Shown here piece by piece: positions 6,714-15,508 of a stretch of DNA of 64,000 bases. The stretch is taken from contig CAYMCO010000009.1 in the NCBI GenBank assembly GCA_964388955.1, positions 62,001-126,000 on the forward strand, in the 5' to 3' direction. The notes beneath the pieces are model-generated. The model saw nothing but the letters and a program-made list of their open reading frames with translations. It was not told the DNA's origin and made no database searches. Numbering within the stretch: position 1 is the first letter of the stretch; each line of letters starts with the position of its first letter. Source of the DNA: CAYMCO01 sp964388955. GTDB lineage: Bacteria; Chloroflexota; Anaerolineae; Anaerolineales; E44-bin32. The translations under genes and the position numbers were made by a program.

Positions 6714-9122
6714 CTATAGATTTTCCCGCGAAGGGGGTGGGGCGGCGCCATCCCCGCCGGAAGATGGCGGTCGGGCGGCTCGCAACCTCCACAACGCCTC
6801 GAAAGCGGCATCTCTCAGCCGCGGCTGCGGGCTCTCGGCCGTAAGCGTGAGCTGTAGTTCGAACCGCTCCGCCCCCGTCCAGCCCATTGCTTCGATGGCG
6901 GCGATGTGTTCGTCCAAGCTGCCAGCCCCGGCCGCGCGCTGCAAGGCTTCTAGCGCCAACTGACCCGGGGCGATTCCAAGTCCTTCACGTTCTGCGAATT
7001 CAACCAGCCAGTTGTGCTCCGCCGGTTCGGTGATGGGACTGGAAACCATGGCCGGGCGCCGCTGCTTGCGTTCCAGCGCCTCGGCGATGGCGTTGCGGAC
7101 CAGCCAGTCCGTTTCCTCGAGCTGGGCCTCCATCAGCAGGGTCTTGGCCCATCCCTCGGAAACGCGGCTGAGGCCGAAGGCGGCCGCCCGACGGGTCCAA
7201 GGGTCGCCGGAGCGCATCGCTTGACGCAGGATTTCATGACCCTCATCTGCTGCGATCGCCAGCCCTTCAGCCGCCATCAGCCTGATCTCCCCACTGGCGC
7301 CGGTGAGGGCCCCCTTTAAGATATCGATCGCCAGTTCCGACCCGATCGCCGCCAGAGCCATCGCGGCGGCCTGGCGCACCCTCGGATCTTCGTCTTCTGT
7401 CAGCAGCGCTTGAAGTGGGCGGACTCCCCTCCCGTCCCTGAGGCCACCCAGCGCAAGCGCGGCGATGGCCCGGCTTTCCCCGCTTTCCCAACTCAGCATC
7501 TGCCGAAAAAGCACTCCTGCAGAAGGGTCGTTCGCTCTGACGAAGGCGCTGATCGCTCGCAGGCGCAGGCCGTAGGCGCGGGAATCATCCTGCACGATTT
7601 GAGAAAGGCGGCGGAAAATGGCGCTGCGCCACTTGGCTTTGGGAGGGGCGTCGCGCAGCCAGCGCGCGCACCGCAGGACTCTGCCGGCCAACGGATCGCC
7701 GGTCTCGGAGAGAAAGCGATCCACGATCTTCCCCGCGTCCGCGATGGCGGCGTAGTAGATCAGTGCGGTCTGCATGGGAGGCCATTCGTCAAACATGCGA
7801 AACTCGGGTGGGCCCTCAGCGAGCAAGGCGCGAGCGCCCAGATAGCAGAGAAGGGCCGGATGGTTGAGGGTGCTGGGGCCACGCGGCTTGGAGATTGTAC
7901 GGGCGACGATTTCCACCGGGTTCCGGTGCCCATTCTCCTCCTCAACCGGGGAGAGGTGCTGGGTCTTGAGCCACTGCAGCGCCTGCCCTTCGATCGCCGC
8001 ACGCTCTTCAGCAGGAACAATGCGCCGGATGTGCGCTTCCACGCAGTCGATGAAGGCCGGGCTCTCGGAGTCCTGCGCGAAACCTGCCCAGGCGCGCAGG
8101 GTGAATTCGAGTGGATTCAAGCCGTGATCGGATGCCCCGAACCAGCCCGAAATCAGGATCATCTCGAGCTCGTCCATCGCCCCCCCGAATTCGCGATCCA
8201 AGACATGTTTCTGCCAAAATGCGCTCCACTTGGCCATGAAGGCCTGGCGATCCCCTTCTTCCCAAGGGGCCATCGCCATTGGGGCCAGCCCCGCCTCCAT
8301 CAGGCCGTCGTATCCGCGGACGGGGCCTGCGGCGACCACCCACGTGCCACGGTAAGCGCTTTGCACCTGCTGAAGCCAGGCGGCCACCTCCGCTATGCGT
8401 TCGTATCCAACTTCATCCAACCCATCCAGCAAGAGTATCGCCTTTCCCGTCTGCAGTTTTTCGTGAACAAGGTGGGGCAGGCGCTGCGCAACCATGGCCG
8501 GGAGGGAGGATTTGAGCGCCTCCAGCACCGGCTCCGCGGGGTCCCGCTTGAGCGAAATCGGGCCAAGGCCGGAGACGTGGACCAGAAGCGGCAGGGCACC
8601 TGAATCTGCGGTCAGATACCGGCGTCCATACTTGATGGCGAGATAAGCGAGCGTTGTCGTCTTACCGCTGCCAAGGGGGCCCGTGAGAAGCAGGCCGGAA
8701 CCCTTGCCGATGATCTCATCGATCGCGAGCGACCCGGTGTGGTAGATCTCCGGCAGAATGGTCCAATCGGGCAAATTGGGCACCAGAATCTGTCTCTCAT
8801 CCGCGGCGGTTTCGGTCTCTCCGGGGATCGTAGGCCGTGGGGGCAGCAGAATCTTAGGTTGGATTACCAACTCGGTCAGACCGACAAGGCCACCGGCGAG
8901 ATGCATGCGTTGGGCGCGGGCGACCAACTCATGAATGTACCGTTCGGCGACATCTCCGGCCTGCTGATCAATATAGGTGAGGACCCGGTCTTTGATTTCC
9001 GCCGGATTCTTCGATAGGCGGCTGAGATTGATGCGCACCACAAACGCGATCGCCCAGCCCAGCGCGATCCCAAGCAGGAATTCGGGCCAATCGAACTGCA
9101 GGCCGAGCAGCGCCTCAATCAT
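6714..9122 (-). CDS. Membrane-anchored NACHT-type ATPase with HEAT repeats
   Basis: A STAND-class NTPase of about 802 residues; such proteins act as signal-responsive switches. An N-terminal helix (about 14-32, FLLGIALGWAIAFVV) should anchor it in the membrane with the rest cytoplasmic. Walker A is GPLGSGKT (148-155), Walker B AILLLDGLDEVG (228-239, the acidic pattern typical of NACHT). The C-terminal third has alpha-solenoid repeats, e.g. ALLTEDEDPRVRQAAAMALAAIG and AMRSGDPWTRRAAAFGLSRV. I start at ATG 9122, six bases after the stop of the zinc-ribbon gene; a longer frame would overlap that gene. No separate effector domain is visible, so an immune role is only a possibility. The region beyond its stop to 6654 is empty. 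Confidence 0.82.
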   Translation of the reverse strand: MIEALLGLQFDWPEFLLGIALGWAIAFVVRINLSRLSKNPAEIKDRVLTYIDQQAGDVAERYIHELVARAQRMHLAGGLVGLTELVIQPKILLPPRPTIPGETETAADERQILVPNLPDWTILPEIYHTGSLAIDEIIGKGSGLLLTGPLGSGKTTTLAYLAIKYGRRYLTADSGALPLLVHVSGLGPISLKRDPAEPVLEALKSSLPAMVAQRLPHLVHEKLQTGKAILLLDGLDEVGYERIAEVAAWLQQVQSAYRGTWVVAAGPVRGYDGLMEAGLAPMAMAPWEEGDRQAFMAKWSAFWQKHVLDREFGGAMDELEMILISGWFGASDHGLNPLEFTLRAWAGFAQDSESPAFIDCVEAHIRRIVPAEERAAIEGQALQWLKTQHLSPVEEENGHRNPVEIVARTISKPRGPSTLNHPALLCYLGARALLAEGPPEFRMFDEWPPMQTALIYYAAIADAGKIVDRFLSETGDPLAGRVLRCARWLRDAPPKAKWRSAIFRRLSQIVQDDSRAYGLRLRAISAFVRANDPSAGVLFRQMLSWESGESRAIAALALGGLRDGRGVRPLQALLTEDEDPRVRQAAAMALAAIGSELAIDILKGALTGASGEIRLMAAEGLAIAADEGHEILRQAMRSGDPWTRRAAAFGLSRVSEGWAKTLLMEAQLEETDWLVRNAIAEALERKQRRPAMVSSPITEPAEHNWLVEFAEREGLGIAPGQLALEALQRAAGAGSLDEHIAAIEAMGWTGAERFELQLTLTAESPQPRLRDAAFEALWRLRAARPPSSGGDGAAPPPSRENL

Positions 9123-9127
9123 GTGAC

Positions 9128-9832
9128 TCAGCCCGCGTCGTATAGAATTCTGCCGCACTGACTGCAGCGGACATATTCCCTCTGATTCCGGATCTTCTGC
9201 TGCTTCGAGGGCGGGATGGAGAGGCCGCATGCGCTGCAGCTTCCCTCTTCGAGTCTGGAGATCACGATTGCTCCCGTGCTCCTCTTGATCCGATCATAGA
9301 ACGCCAGGTCGGCTGCGGGAAGTGACTCACGCGCGACCTGCCACTCGTCGCGAAGACGCTCACGACGCGCAAAGAGCGTGGACTGCTCCTGCAGGAGATC
9401 GCTGTTCTCCGCCGCGCGTGCAGCAATCGCTTGTTCCAGTCGCTGCTCTCGGTCCTCATGAACCTCCTGGACTTCTTCGAGGATCACCATTGCATCCAGC
9501 AGTTCATCCTCCAAGCTACCCAGATGCCTGGTCAGGGATTGGGCCTCAAGCTGCAAATCCTGCAGCTCTTTGGGATTCTTGATCGCGCCGCTGTAGAGCT
9601 TCTTGTTGGTGCGTTTGAGCTTTTCCCGCACGGTTTGCATATCATGATCGGCGCGGCTGTTCGCCGTGCGGGCATCTTTCAGGGCGCGCTCGCTCTGCTC
9701 GAGGTGCTGCTTGAGTTCGATCACGGTGCTGTCATCGTTGAGGATCGTCTGGATTTCCGAAAGCCGAGTCTCAACAGCCTCCAGGCGCAGCTCGATCTCT
9801 TGAAGGCGATGAAGCGCAGCAACTCGGGGCAT
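9128..9832 (-). CDS. Coiled-coil zinc-ribbon protein (C4-type, CdsZ/DUF164-like)
   Basis: About 234 residues: a long antiparallel coiled coil (roughly 8-180, rich in Glu/Leu/Gln heptads) followed by a C-terminal zinc ribbon with CSACG and CSQCG. The family is widespread in bacteria, with roles suggested in nucleic-acid handling or secretion but no settled activity. ATG 9832 lies six bases after a TATAAT, so the mRNA is probably leaderless. It precedes the NACHT-HEAT gene by 5 bases, so both are likely made together. Confidence 0.85.
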   Translation of the reverse strand: MPRVAALHRLQEIELRLEAVETRLSEIQTILNDDSTVIELKQHLEQSERALKDARTANSRADHDMQTVREKLKRTNKKLYSGAIKNPKELQDLQLEAQSLTRHLGSLEDELLDAMVILEEVQEVHEDREQRLEQAIAARAAENSDLLQEQSTLFARRERLRDEWQVARESLPAADLAFYDRIKRSTGAIVISRLEEGSCSACGLSIPPSKQQKIRNQREYVRCSQCGRILYDAG

Positions 9833-9838
9833 GCCGAG

Positions 9839-9867
9839 ATTATAGAGGGCCTGACGGGCATATGCAA
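9839..9867 (-). promoter_or_regulatory. Promoter for a leaderless zinc-ribbon/NACHT operon
   Basis: On the minus strand TTGCAT (9867-9862) and TATAAT (9844-9839) are 17 bases apart, and the start codon ATG (9832-9830) comes after only six bases (CTCGGC). Transcription should start at or next to the A of ATG, leaving no room for a ribosome-binding site. Confidence 0.6.
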
Positions 9868-10163
9868 TGCGCCCGCGCCGTTACCTTGCGTCTATGTCCC
9901 CGGAGGACTATACCGCATCCGCTTCGAACCATGGGGTGGATGCTCGATGCGCGGTCATTCGGGATCCGGGGTCACGGGCTTCAACCTTGGGCGCAGACTT
10001 CGGGCAATCCGGTCAGTGGGATGATGAGTGGCGGGCGAGGATCGGCCAGCCAACCGGCAATTGCAGGTACGGGGCAGCCGCCGATTCCCCCCGTGCCCGC
10101 CGAGAATCCGGCCCCGGCAAGGCATAGCATAGAAGGTGGATAGCGCGCTCGCCAATGGGTACG
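9868..10163. other. Divergent intergenic region without recognised gene
   Basis: This stretch separates the minus-strand zinc-ribbon operon from the plus-strand GT-C operon. I find no convincing ORF, RNA gene or repeat in it. TACAAT at 10164-10169, seven bases before ATG 10177, is a possible -10 element for the GT-C operon, without a clear -35. Confidence 0.5.
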
Positions 10164-10176
10164 TACAATGGATGAC

Positions 10177-11745
10177 ATGTCAGCCTCCAGGGACATGCGC
10201 CGGGCACTGCTGTTGGCCATCGGAGTGACGCTGCTGACCTGTGTGCCCTATCTCATCGCGCTCGGCCTGCCTTCGGATGGGAAGGTCTTCAGCGGGTTCT
10301 TGATGAACCCATTGGATGGTTTCAGCTACCTGGCCAAGATGCGCCAGGGGTATGCCGGTGCCTGGTCGTTCGAGCTGCCCTACGCTCCCGACCCAGGCCC
10401 GCGCAGCTTCGTCTATATCTACTATCTCCTTTTAGGACACATCGCCGCCTGGACACGGTCGCCATTGATCCTTGTGTATCACAGCGCGCGCATGCTCTCC
10501 GCCGTGTTAATGTTCATGGTGGCATTCCTGCTGTACCGGCAAATGCTCCCGGACCGGCGATATGTCTGGACGGCGTACTGGCTGACCCTGTTTGGCAGCG
10601 GGTTGGGGTGGATGGCCATTCCCTTCGGGGTGGTCGCCAGTGATTTATGGATACCGGAATCGACCCCTTTGCTTTCGGCCTATGTGAGCGCGCACTTCCC
10701 CTTGGCGATCGGGGCGTTCCTCGGCGCGGTGCTGGCGATAGTCGGGGATGGCATGACGCCGAGGAGGCGCGCTCTCCTGGCGCTGCTATGCGGCTTTGCG
10801 CTGGGGGCTGTGCTGCCCTTTGGCCTGACCGCTTTGGTCCCTGTCTCGCTGGCCTGGGTCCTTTGGGAGCGCGTTGTGTCTAGGCGCCGAGGCGAGCCCA
10901 TGGATCCGGGGTATTCCCATCGCGTCCTTGGCTTTGCAGCGCTCCTCGCCGGCGCCGCCCCCTGGCTGGGCTACGACCTGTGGCTTACCCGCTCCCAGCC
11001 CGTCATCGGGGCGTGGACATCCCAGAACATCACGCCCTCTCCTCCGCCCGGGGAGTATTTGCTGGGGTATGGGCTGGTGCTCGTCCTGGCGGCCATAGGG
11101 CTGAGCCGGACTCGCCTGATCGCCTCCCGCACCGGCCGGCTGCTCGTCTCGTGGGCGGGGCTCACAGCACTGGTGCTCTACGCCCCCTTCGGGCTGCAGA
11201 GGCGTGCCAACCTGGGTCTGTTCTTCGCGCTGGCAGCGATGGCGAGCTATGGGGTTTACAGCCTGACGAGGGGGAGGCTCCGGGCCGCAAATATCACGCT
11301 GTTGGTGCTGGTGCTCTCGGCGCCCTCGCATCTTGTCGTCGCTGCGGCAGGCCTATCGGGGGTGGCGAGGGGAGAGCCGCTTCTGGTCATCTCTCGCGAG
11401 GATCTGAGCGCGTATGAGTGGTTGGCGGAGAACGCCGATGCGGGGTCATTGGTGCTGGCCGGGCCGTTGAATGGCAATAGGCTGCCAGCCTATGCGCCGG
11501 TGCGGGTTCTTTACGGGCATCCGATGGAGACGCCGCAAGCGGAGCGCCAGCACGATCTCGTCGAATCCATGTACGCTTGGACGGCATCTGATCAGGCGGC
11601 GATCGATCTGCTGCGGGGGGAAGGGGTGGACTATGTCTTCTTCGGACCCGAGGAGAGGGAGCTCGGTGTGCCAGGCTGGATCGGGCGGCTTCCGAGCGTT
11701 TTCTCATCAGGGGGAACGGACGTCTTCCGGGTGAGCCCACAGTGA
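10177..11745 (+). CDS. Polytopic membrane protein, putative GT-C glycosyltransferase (paralogue of 13901-15508)
   Basis: About 522 residues with some 10-11 hydrophobic helices and a C-terminal soluble segment (about 395-520). Near the N terminus it has MNPLDGFSYLAKMRQGYAGAW, which matches VEDGNSYIAKMLQGAEGSW in the gene at 13901, and both have the C-terminal pattern EWLAENADAGSLVLAG / QWIAGHGKPGDAVLA. An acidic residue in the first extracellular loop (FSYLAKM region) is where GT-C enzymes place their metal or sugar-binding acid. Polyprenyl-phosphate-sugar-dependent transfer outside the membrane is therefore plausible but unproven. ATG 10177 is favoured by the nearby -10 sequence; ATG 10168 is the alternative. 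It overlaps the next gene by 4 bases. Confidence 0.72.
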   Translation: MSASRDMRRALLLAIGVTLLTCVPYLIALGLPSDGKVFSGFLMNPLDGFSYLAKMRQGYAGAWSFELPYAPDPGPRSFVYIYYLLLGHIAAWTRSPLILVYHSARMLSAVLMFMVAFLLYRQMLPDRRYVWTAYWLTLFGSGLGWMAIPFGVVASDLWIPESTPLLSAYVSAHFPLAIGAFLGAVLAIVGDGMTPRRRALLALLCGFALGAVLPFGLTALVPVSLAWVLWERVVSRRRGEPMDPGYSHRVLGFAALLAGAAPWLGYDLWLTRSQPVIGAWTSQNITPSPPPGEYLLGYGLVLVLAAIGLSRTRLIASRTGRLLVSWAGLTALVLYAPFGLQRRANLGLFFALAAMASYGVYSLTRGRLRAANITLLVLVLSAPSHLVVAAAGLSGVARGEPLLVISREDLSAYEWLAENADAGSLVLAGPLNGNRLPAYAPVRVLYGHPMETPQAERQHDLVESMYAWTASDQAAIDLLRGEGVDYVFFGPEERELGVPGWIGRLPSVFSSGGTDVFRVSPQ

Positions 11746-13904
11746 ATCGTATTTCGATCGGAGCCTGGAGAGCGTTCGGTATCTTCCTGGCACTCGCCGC
11801 TCTGTTCCTGCTGCCTGTGGCGCTCCATCCCCGCCAGATTCCATTCCAACCCGGAGCGGAATATTCTGATCTGCTGATTTCGCACCTGCCGAACAGCTTG
11901 TTCATCAACCGTTCGCTGCGGCAATGGCGGCAAATCCCCCTATGGAACCCCACGATCCTCTCAGGGATGCCGTTGGCCGCCGATCCGCTCTCCGGCTTCT
12001 GGTATCCACCCAGTTGGATCGCGCACTTGTGGCCGACGCCCGCGGCATACAACTTGCTCATCTGGCTGCATCTGGCCTGGGCGGGTTTCGGCATGTTCAC
12101 GGTCGCGCGGGAAGAGGGCCTGGGGGATCTGCCTGCCCTCTTTGCCGGCGCCGTCGCAGCAGGTATGCCAAAGATCGTGGCGCACATCGGCTTGGGGCAT
12201 GTGAGCCTCATATTTGCGGTCTGTTGGACGCCCTGGCTGCTTGTGGCAATCCGCCGCGGAGTGGCCGCGCTTGAGGGCGGGGTCCGATCTGCGCTGCGGT
12301 GGGGATTCACCGCAGGCGGGATCGAAGGAGTGGTCTTTCTCGCAGACCCACGCTGGGCGCCCTTCGCGGCGCTGTTTGGGCTGGCCTACGGTCTGCGAGT
12401 TCTGGCGCCTTGGAAACGGCCCCACTTGCGAACATGGCGGAATGCGCTTGCGCTCGTCTCCGAGGGGGCGTTGGCGGCCACAGCCGCGTCCGGAGCGCTC
12501 GGCCTTCCACTGCTGGAACTCACCCGACTATCCACTCGGGCGAATCTGCAGCCGGGGGAGCGCGCCGTGTTCGCACTTCCAGCGGCAAGGATTTTCGGCC
12601 TGTTCTTTCCGGACTTGGGGGGCTTTGGAGAGTACCAGATCTATGTCGGCCTCGTCGTTCTTGTACTTGCCGTATTCGCCCTAGCGGTGCGGCCGCGGCG
12701 AACCCTCTTCTGGGCAGGGAGCGCATTCGTGGCGCTGGTCTATTCTCTCGGGGAGGCTACCCCCCTTTATGGCTGGTTGGGGTGGCTGATTCCTGGCCTG
12801 GATCTGCTGCGTGTCCCCTCCCGCTCCCTGTTTCTGCTAGGCTATTGCATGGCTTTCGCAGGCGGACTCGGGATGCATCTGTTGACTCAGCGCTCCTGGA
12901 CCCTCTCTTCGGCCAGGAGGGGCCGCCTGGCGGTTGCATCACTGACGTTCTTTCTCGTCTTGCTCTCGATAGGTGCCGCCTGGCTGGGTCGGGGGGAGGG
13001 CAGGAATGCGCTGCCGCTCCCCCTGCTCGTCGCCGCGCTTGCACTTCTGGCTGCCGGGCCCCTGTTGGTCGGGATGCGGGAGGGCGGAGGCGACCCCCGA
13101 TTGCTTTCGATTGCCCTGCTCCTCCTGGCCATTCTGGATCTTGCATGGGTCGATCGCTCCTTCATCGAAATGCGCCCCGCCGCCTCCCAATCCCCTGGAT
13201 TGGCGGCAGGCCTGGATGGCTGCTCAATCGAGGCAGGCGCGCGCCTGTTTTCCCCCTCCTACAGTGTCTCCCAGGCAGATGCGGCCTATTACGGGCTGCA
13301 GATCGCGGATGGTGTAAATCCGCTGCAGCTCTCGAGCTATTGGGACTACATGGCGACCGCGACGGGCTTTCCAGCGCAAGGCTACAGCGTGACCCTGCCT
13401 CCGTTTCCCAGCGGAGATCCGGCAAACGACTGGGGCCCGGAGATCGATCCACACGCTCTGGCCCGCCTTGATGTCTCTTGTGTGGTGTCCTCATTCCCCC
13501 TGGACGACTCGCGAATGACACGGATCGATGGGGAGCCCGGGCGTTATTTCTACCGCTTGGAGGAGGCCGGGTCGAGGGCGTGGATCCAGCCGAAGGGGGA
13601 GGATGCGGGTATCGGCATTCCGGCTCGGGTTGAGGAGATCGACTGGTCTCCGAACCGCATCCGGATACGCGCCCGGGGGCCCGGCCAGCTCGTGCTGAGC
13701 GAGGTCGACTACCCAGGCTGGAAGGCGCAGCTCGACGGAGGGCGGGTTCAAATTGCGCCGGCTTTCGGGCTGCTGCGCAGCCTAGATTTGCCGCCCGGAT
13801 TGCATATCGTGCAGTTTGACTTTCGACCGTGGACGGTATTCTTCGGCGCAGCCCTCTTTATGACTGCAGCGCTTCTGCTCCTTTGGAGTTGGATCCGGCG
13901 ATGA
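11742..13904 (+). CDS. YfhO-family membrane protein, putative glycosyltransferase
   Basis: About 720 residues, 12-13 hydrophobic helices and a soluble tail. It opens with PFQPGAEYSDLLISHLPNSLFINRSLRQWRQIPLWNPTILSGMPLAADP, which is the YfhO/GT-C first loop with an acidic residue and the WNP.i..G.P pattern. The tail closes with the YfhO signature VDYPGWKAQLDGG...LPPGLHIVQFDFRPW and a last helix. In Bacillus YfhO is needed to glycosylate lipoteichoic acid. GTG 11742 overlaps the previous stop (GTGA); the next gene begins inside its last codons (ATGA). The operon context suggests decoration of a cell-surface polymer. Confidence 0.83.
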   Translation: MNRISIGAWRAFGIFLALAALFLLPVALHPRQIPFQPGAEYSDLLISHLPNSLFINRSLRQWRQIPLWNPTILSGMPLAADPLSGFWYPPSWIAHLWPTPAAYNLLIWLHLAWAGFGMFTVAREEGLGDLPALFAGAVAAGMPKIVAHIGLGHVSLIFAVCWTPWLLVAIRRGVAALEGGVRSALRWGFTAGGIEGVVFLADPRWAPFAALFGLAYGLRVLAPWKRPHLRTWRNALALVSEGALAATAASGALGLPLLELTRLSTRANLQPGERAVFALPAARIFGLFFPDLGGFGEYQIYVGLVVLVLAVFALAVRPRRTLFWAGSAFVALVYSLGEATPLYGWLGWLIPGLDLLRVPSRSLFLLGYCMAFAGGLGMHLLTQRSWTLSSARRGRLAVASLTFFLVLLSIGAAWLGRGEGRNALPLPLLVAALALLAAGPLLVGMREGGGDPRLLSIALLLLAILDLAWVDRSFIEMRPAASQSPGLAAGLDGCSIEAGARLFSPSYSVSQADAAYYGLQIADGVNPLQLSSYWDYMATATGFPAQGYSVTLPPFPSGDPANDWGPEIDPHALARLDVSCVVSSFPLDDSRMTRIDGEPGRYFYRLEEAGSRAWIQPKGEDAGIGIPARVEEIDWSPNRIRIRARGPGQLVLSEVDYPGWKAQLDGGRVQIAPAFGLLRSLDLPPGLHIVQFDFRPWTVFFGAALFMTAALLLLWSWIRR

Positions 13905-15508
13905 GGGGAGGTAAGCTGCGTTGGTGGCTGGGGCTTTCCCTGCTGTTGGCGGTGGTCACGACCTTGCCATACTACTTGGGCTTCGCCCGCCAGAGCGAGG
14001 CTTGGCGTTTCACGGGATTTGTCTTTGCCGTCGAGGATGGCAACTCCTATATCGCCAAGATGCTGCAAGGGGCGGAGGGATCGTGGCTGTTCCGAACCCC
14101 CTATACGGTGGAGGCACAGGGAGGCATCCTCGCCTTTCTGCCCTATCTGCTGCTGGGGAAGTTGGCGTCGCCGCCGGGGATGCATACCCAATTGGTGGCG
14201 CTCTTTCACTTGTTCCGTGTGCTGGCGATCCCTCTGTTGGTGTTTGCGACGTACCGGTTGGCCGGTGAATTCTTGGCGAATGAGTCATGGAGGCGCTGGG
14301 CGGTCCTGGTGAGCGCGGCGGGCGGCGGTCTGGGATGGGTTCTGCTCTTGTGGAACGCCCCTGGCCCCCTTCAAGGCCCGCCGCTGGAGTTCTACTCGCC
14401 AGAATCGTTCGGATTCTTGGCCCTCTTCGGCATTCCACACCTGATTGTGGCTCGCGCCTTGTTCCTGCTGGCGATCGTCAATTACCTGCAAGCCTACAAT
14501 TCGCCGCGCCGCGGCTGGTTGGCCGGGCTCTGTCTGGTTGCCATGGGGTTCTTCCAGCCGATCACAATTGCGACCAGCTTTGCCGTCATCGGCACGCACC
14601 AACTGCTGCTCGCTGGTCGCGCCTTTCTCAACCGGGACATGGGAAGCTGGCGGCCTTGGTTGGCAGCCGGTCTGCGGGCAGGCCTCCTCCCGCTGCCCCT
14701 TCTGCTCTACAATCTGTCGAAGTTCAACACGGATCCGTACCTGCGGGGGTGGGCTGCCCAGAACATCATTCGCTCCCCGGCGCCGGCGCATTACCTGCTT
14801 TCATATGGGCTGATGCTCGCCCCGGCCTTGGCGGGTCTGTGGCTGTGCTGGCGCCGGCGGGGGCAGGCGCGCGACCTGCTGTTCGTCGCCTGGGCGCTCG
14901 TACTGCCTGCGCTGGCATATTTCCCCCACAACTTGCAGCGCCGCCTGCCCGATGGCGCTTGGGTGGCGTTGACTCTGCTCGCCGCGATCGCGTTGGAGAG
15001 ATGGTTCTCCAACGCCAAGCTGGGCGCCGGGTTGGGGATTTCTCTTGCAGGCGCTTCATTGGTCAGCAGCCTGGTTCTCGTCCTGGGCGGCTTGGGGGCG
15101 GCGAGCAGCCCCGCGCCGCCCGTCTTTCGCAGTGGGGAGGAAGTGGGGGCCTTCCAATGGATCGCCGGCCACGGCAAGCCGGGAGATGCGGTTCTGGCCT
15201 CCTATGGCACCGGGAATGCGCTGCCGGCGTGGGCGCCAATGCATGTGCTTATCGGGCATGGCCCGGAGAGCGCCGATTTGGCGGAGCTGGCGCCGCTCGT
15301 GGATGATTTCTATACTGGCATCATGGGGCCCGCGGGGCGACAGGAATTCCTGATGCACTATGGAGTGGACTGGGTTTTCTGGGGTCCTGCCGAACAAGCC
15401 CTTGGCGCCTTCGACCCGGCCGAGTCCACGAATCTGACCCTGGCGTTCCACCAGGGTGATTACTTCATCTATGCTGTGGCGGGAGGGCAGGGGGGAGACG
15501 GCAATTGA
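13901..15508 (+). CDS. Polytopic membrane protein, putative GT-C glycosyltransferase (paralogue of 10177-11745)
   Basis: About 535 residues with the same plan as the gene at 10177: FTGFVFAVEDGNSYIAKMLQGAEGSWLFRTPY near the N terminus, many helices, and a soluble C-terminal segment (FQWIAGHGKPGDAVLASYGTGNALPAWAPMHVLIGHGPES). ATG 13901 overlaps the preceding stop in ATGA; an upstream extension to 13829 lies in yfhO coding sequence. It ends in a TTGA overlap with the next gene. The duplication suggests two enzymes with related but separate acceptor or donor choices. Confidence 0.75.
   Translation: MRGGKLRWWLGLSLLLAVVTTLPYYLGFARQSEAWRFTGFVFAVEDGNSYIAKMLQGAEGSWLFRTPYTVEAQGGILAFLPYLLLGKLASPPGMHTQLVALFHLFRVLAIPLLVFATYRLAGEFLANESWRRWAVLVSAAGGGLGWVLLLWNAPGPLQGPPLEFYSPESFGFLALFGIPHLIVARALFLLAIVNYLQAYNSPRRGWLAGLCLVAMGFFQPITIATSFAVIGTHQLLLAGRAFLNRDMGSWRPWLAAGLRAGLLPLPLLLYNLSKFNTDPYLRGWAAQNIIRSPAPAHYLLSYGLMLAPALAGLWLCWRRRGQARDLLFVAWALVLPALAYFPHNLQRRLPDGAWVALTLLAAIALERWFSNAKLGAGLGISLAGASLVSSLVLVLGGLGAASSPAPPVFRSGEEVGAFQWIAGHGKPGDAVLASYGTGNALPAWAPMHVLIGHGPESADLAELAPLVDDFYTGIMGPAGRQEFLMHYGVDWVFWGPAEQALGAFDPAESTNLTLAFHQGDYFIYAVAGGQGGDGN

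Noticed and set aside
6714..8603. Long plus-strand frames opposite the NACHT-HEAT gene (for example 7410-8603)
   Set aside because: They are shadow frames of GC-rich coding sequence; the minus strand has intact ATPase motifs.
9845..10167. RNase P or other RNA in the divergent gap
   Set aside because: None of the conserved boxes (such as GAGGAAAGTCC) or a plausible fold was found.
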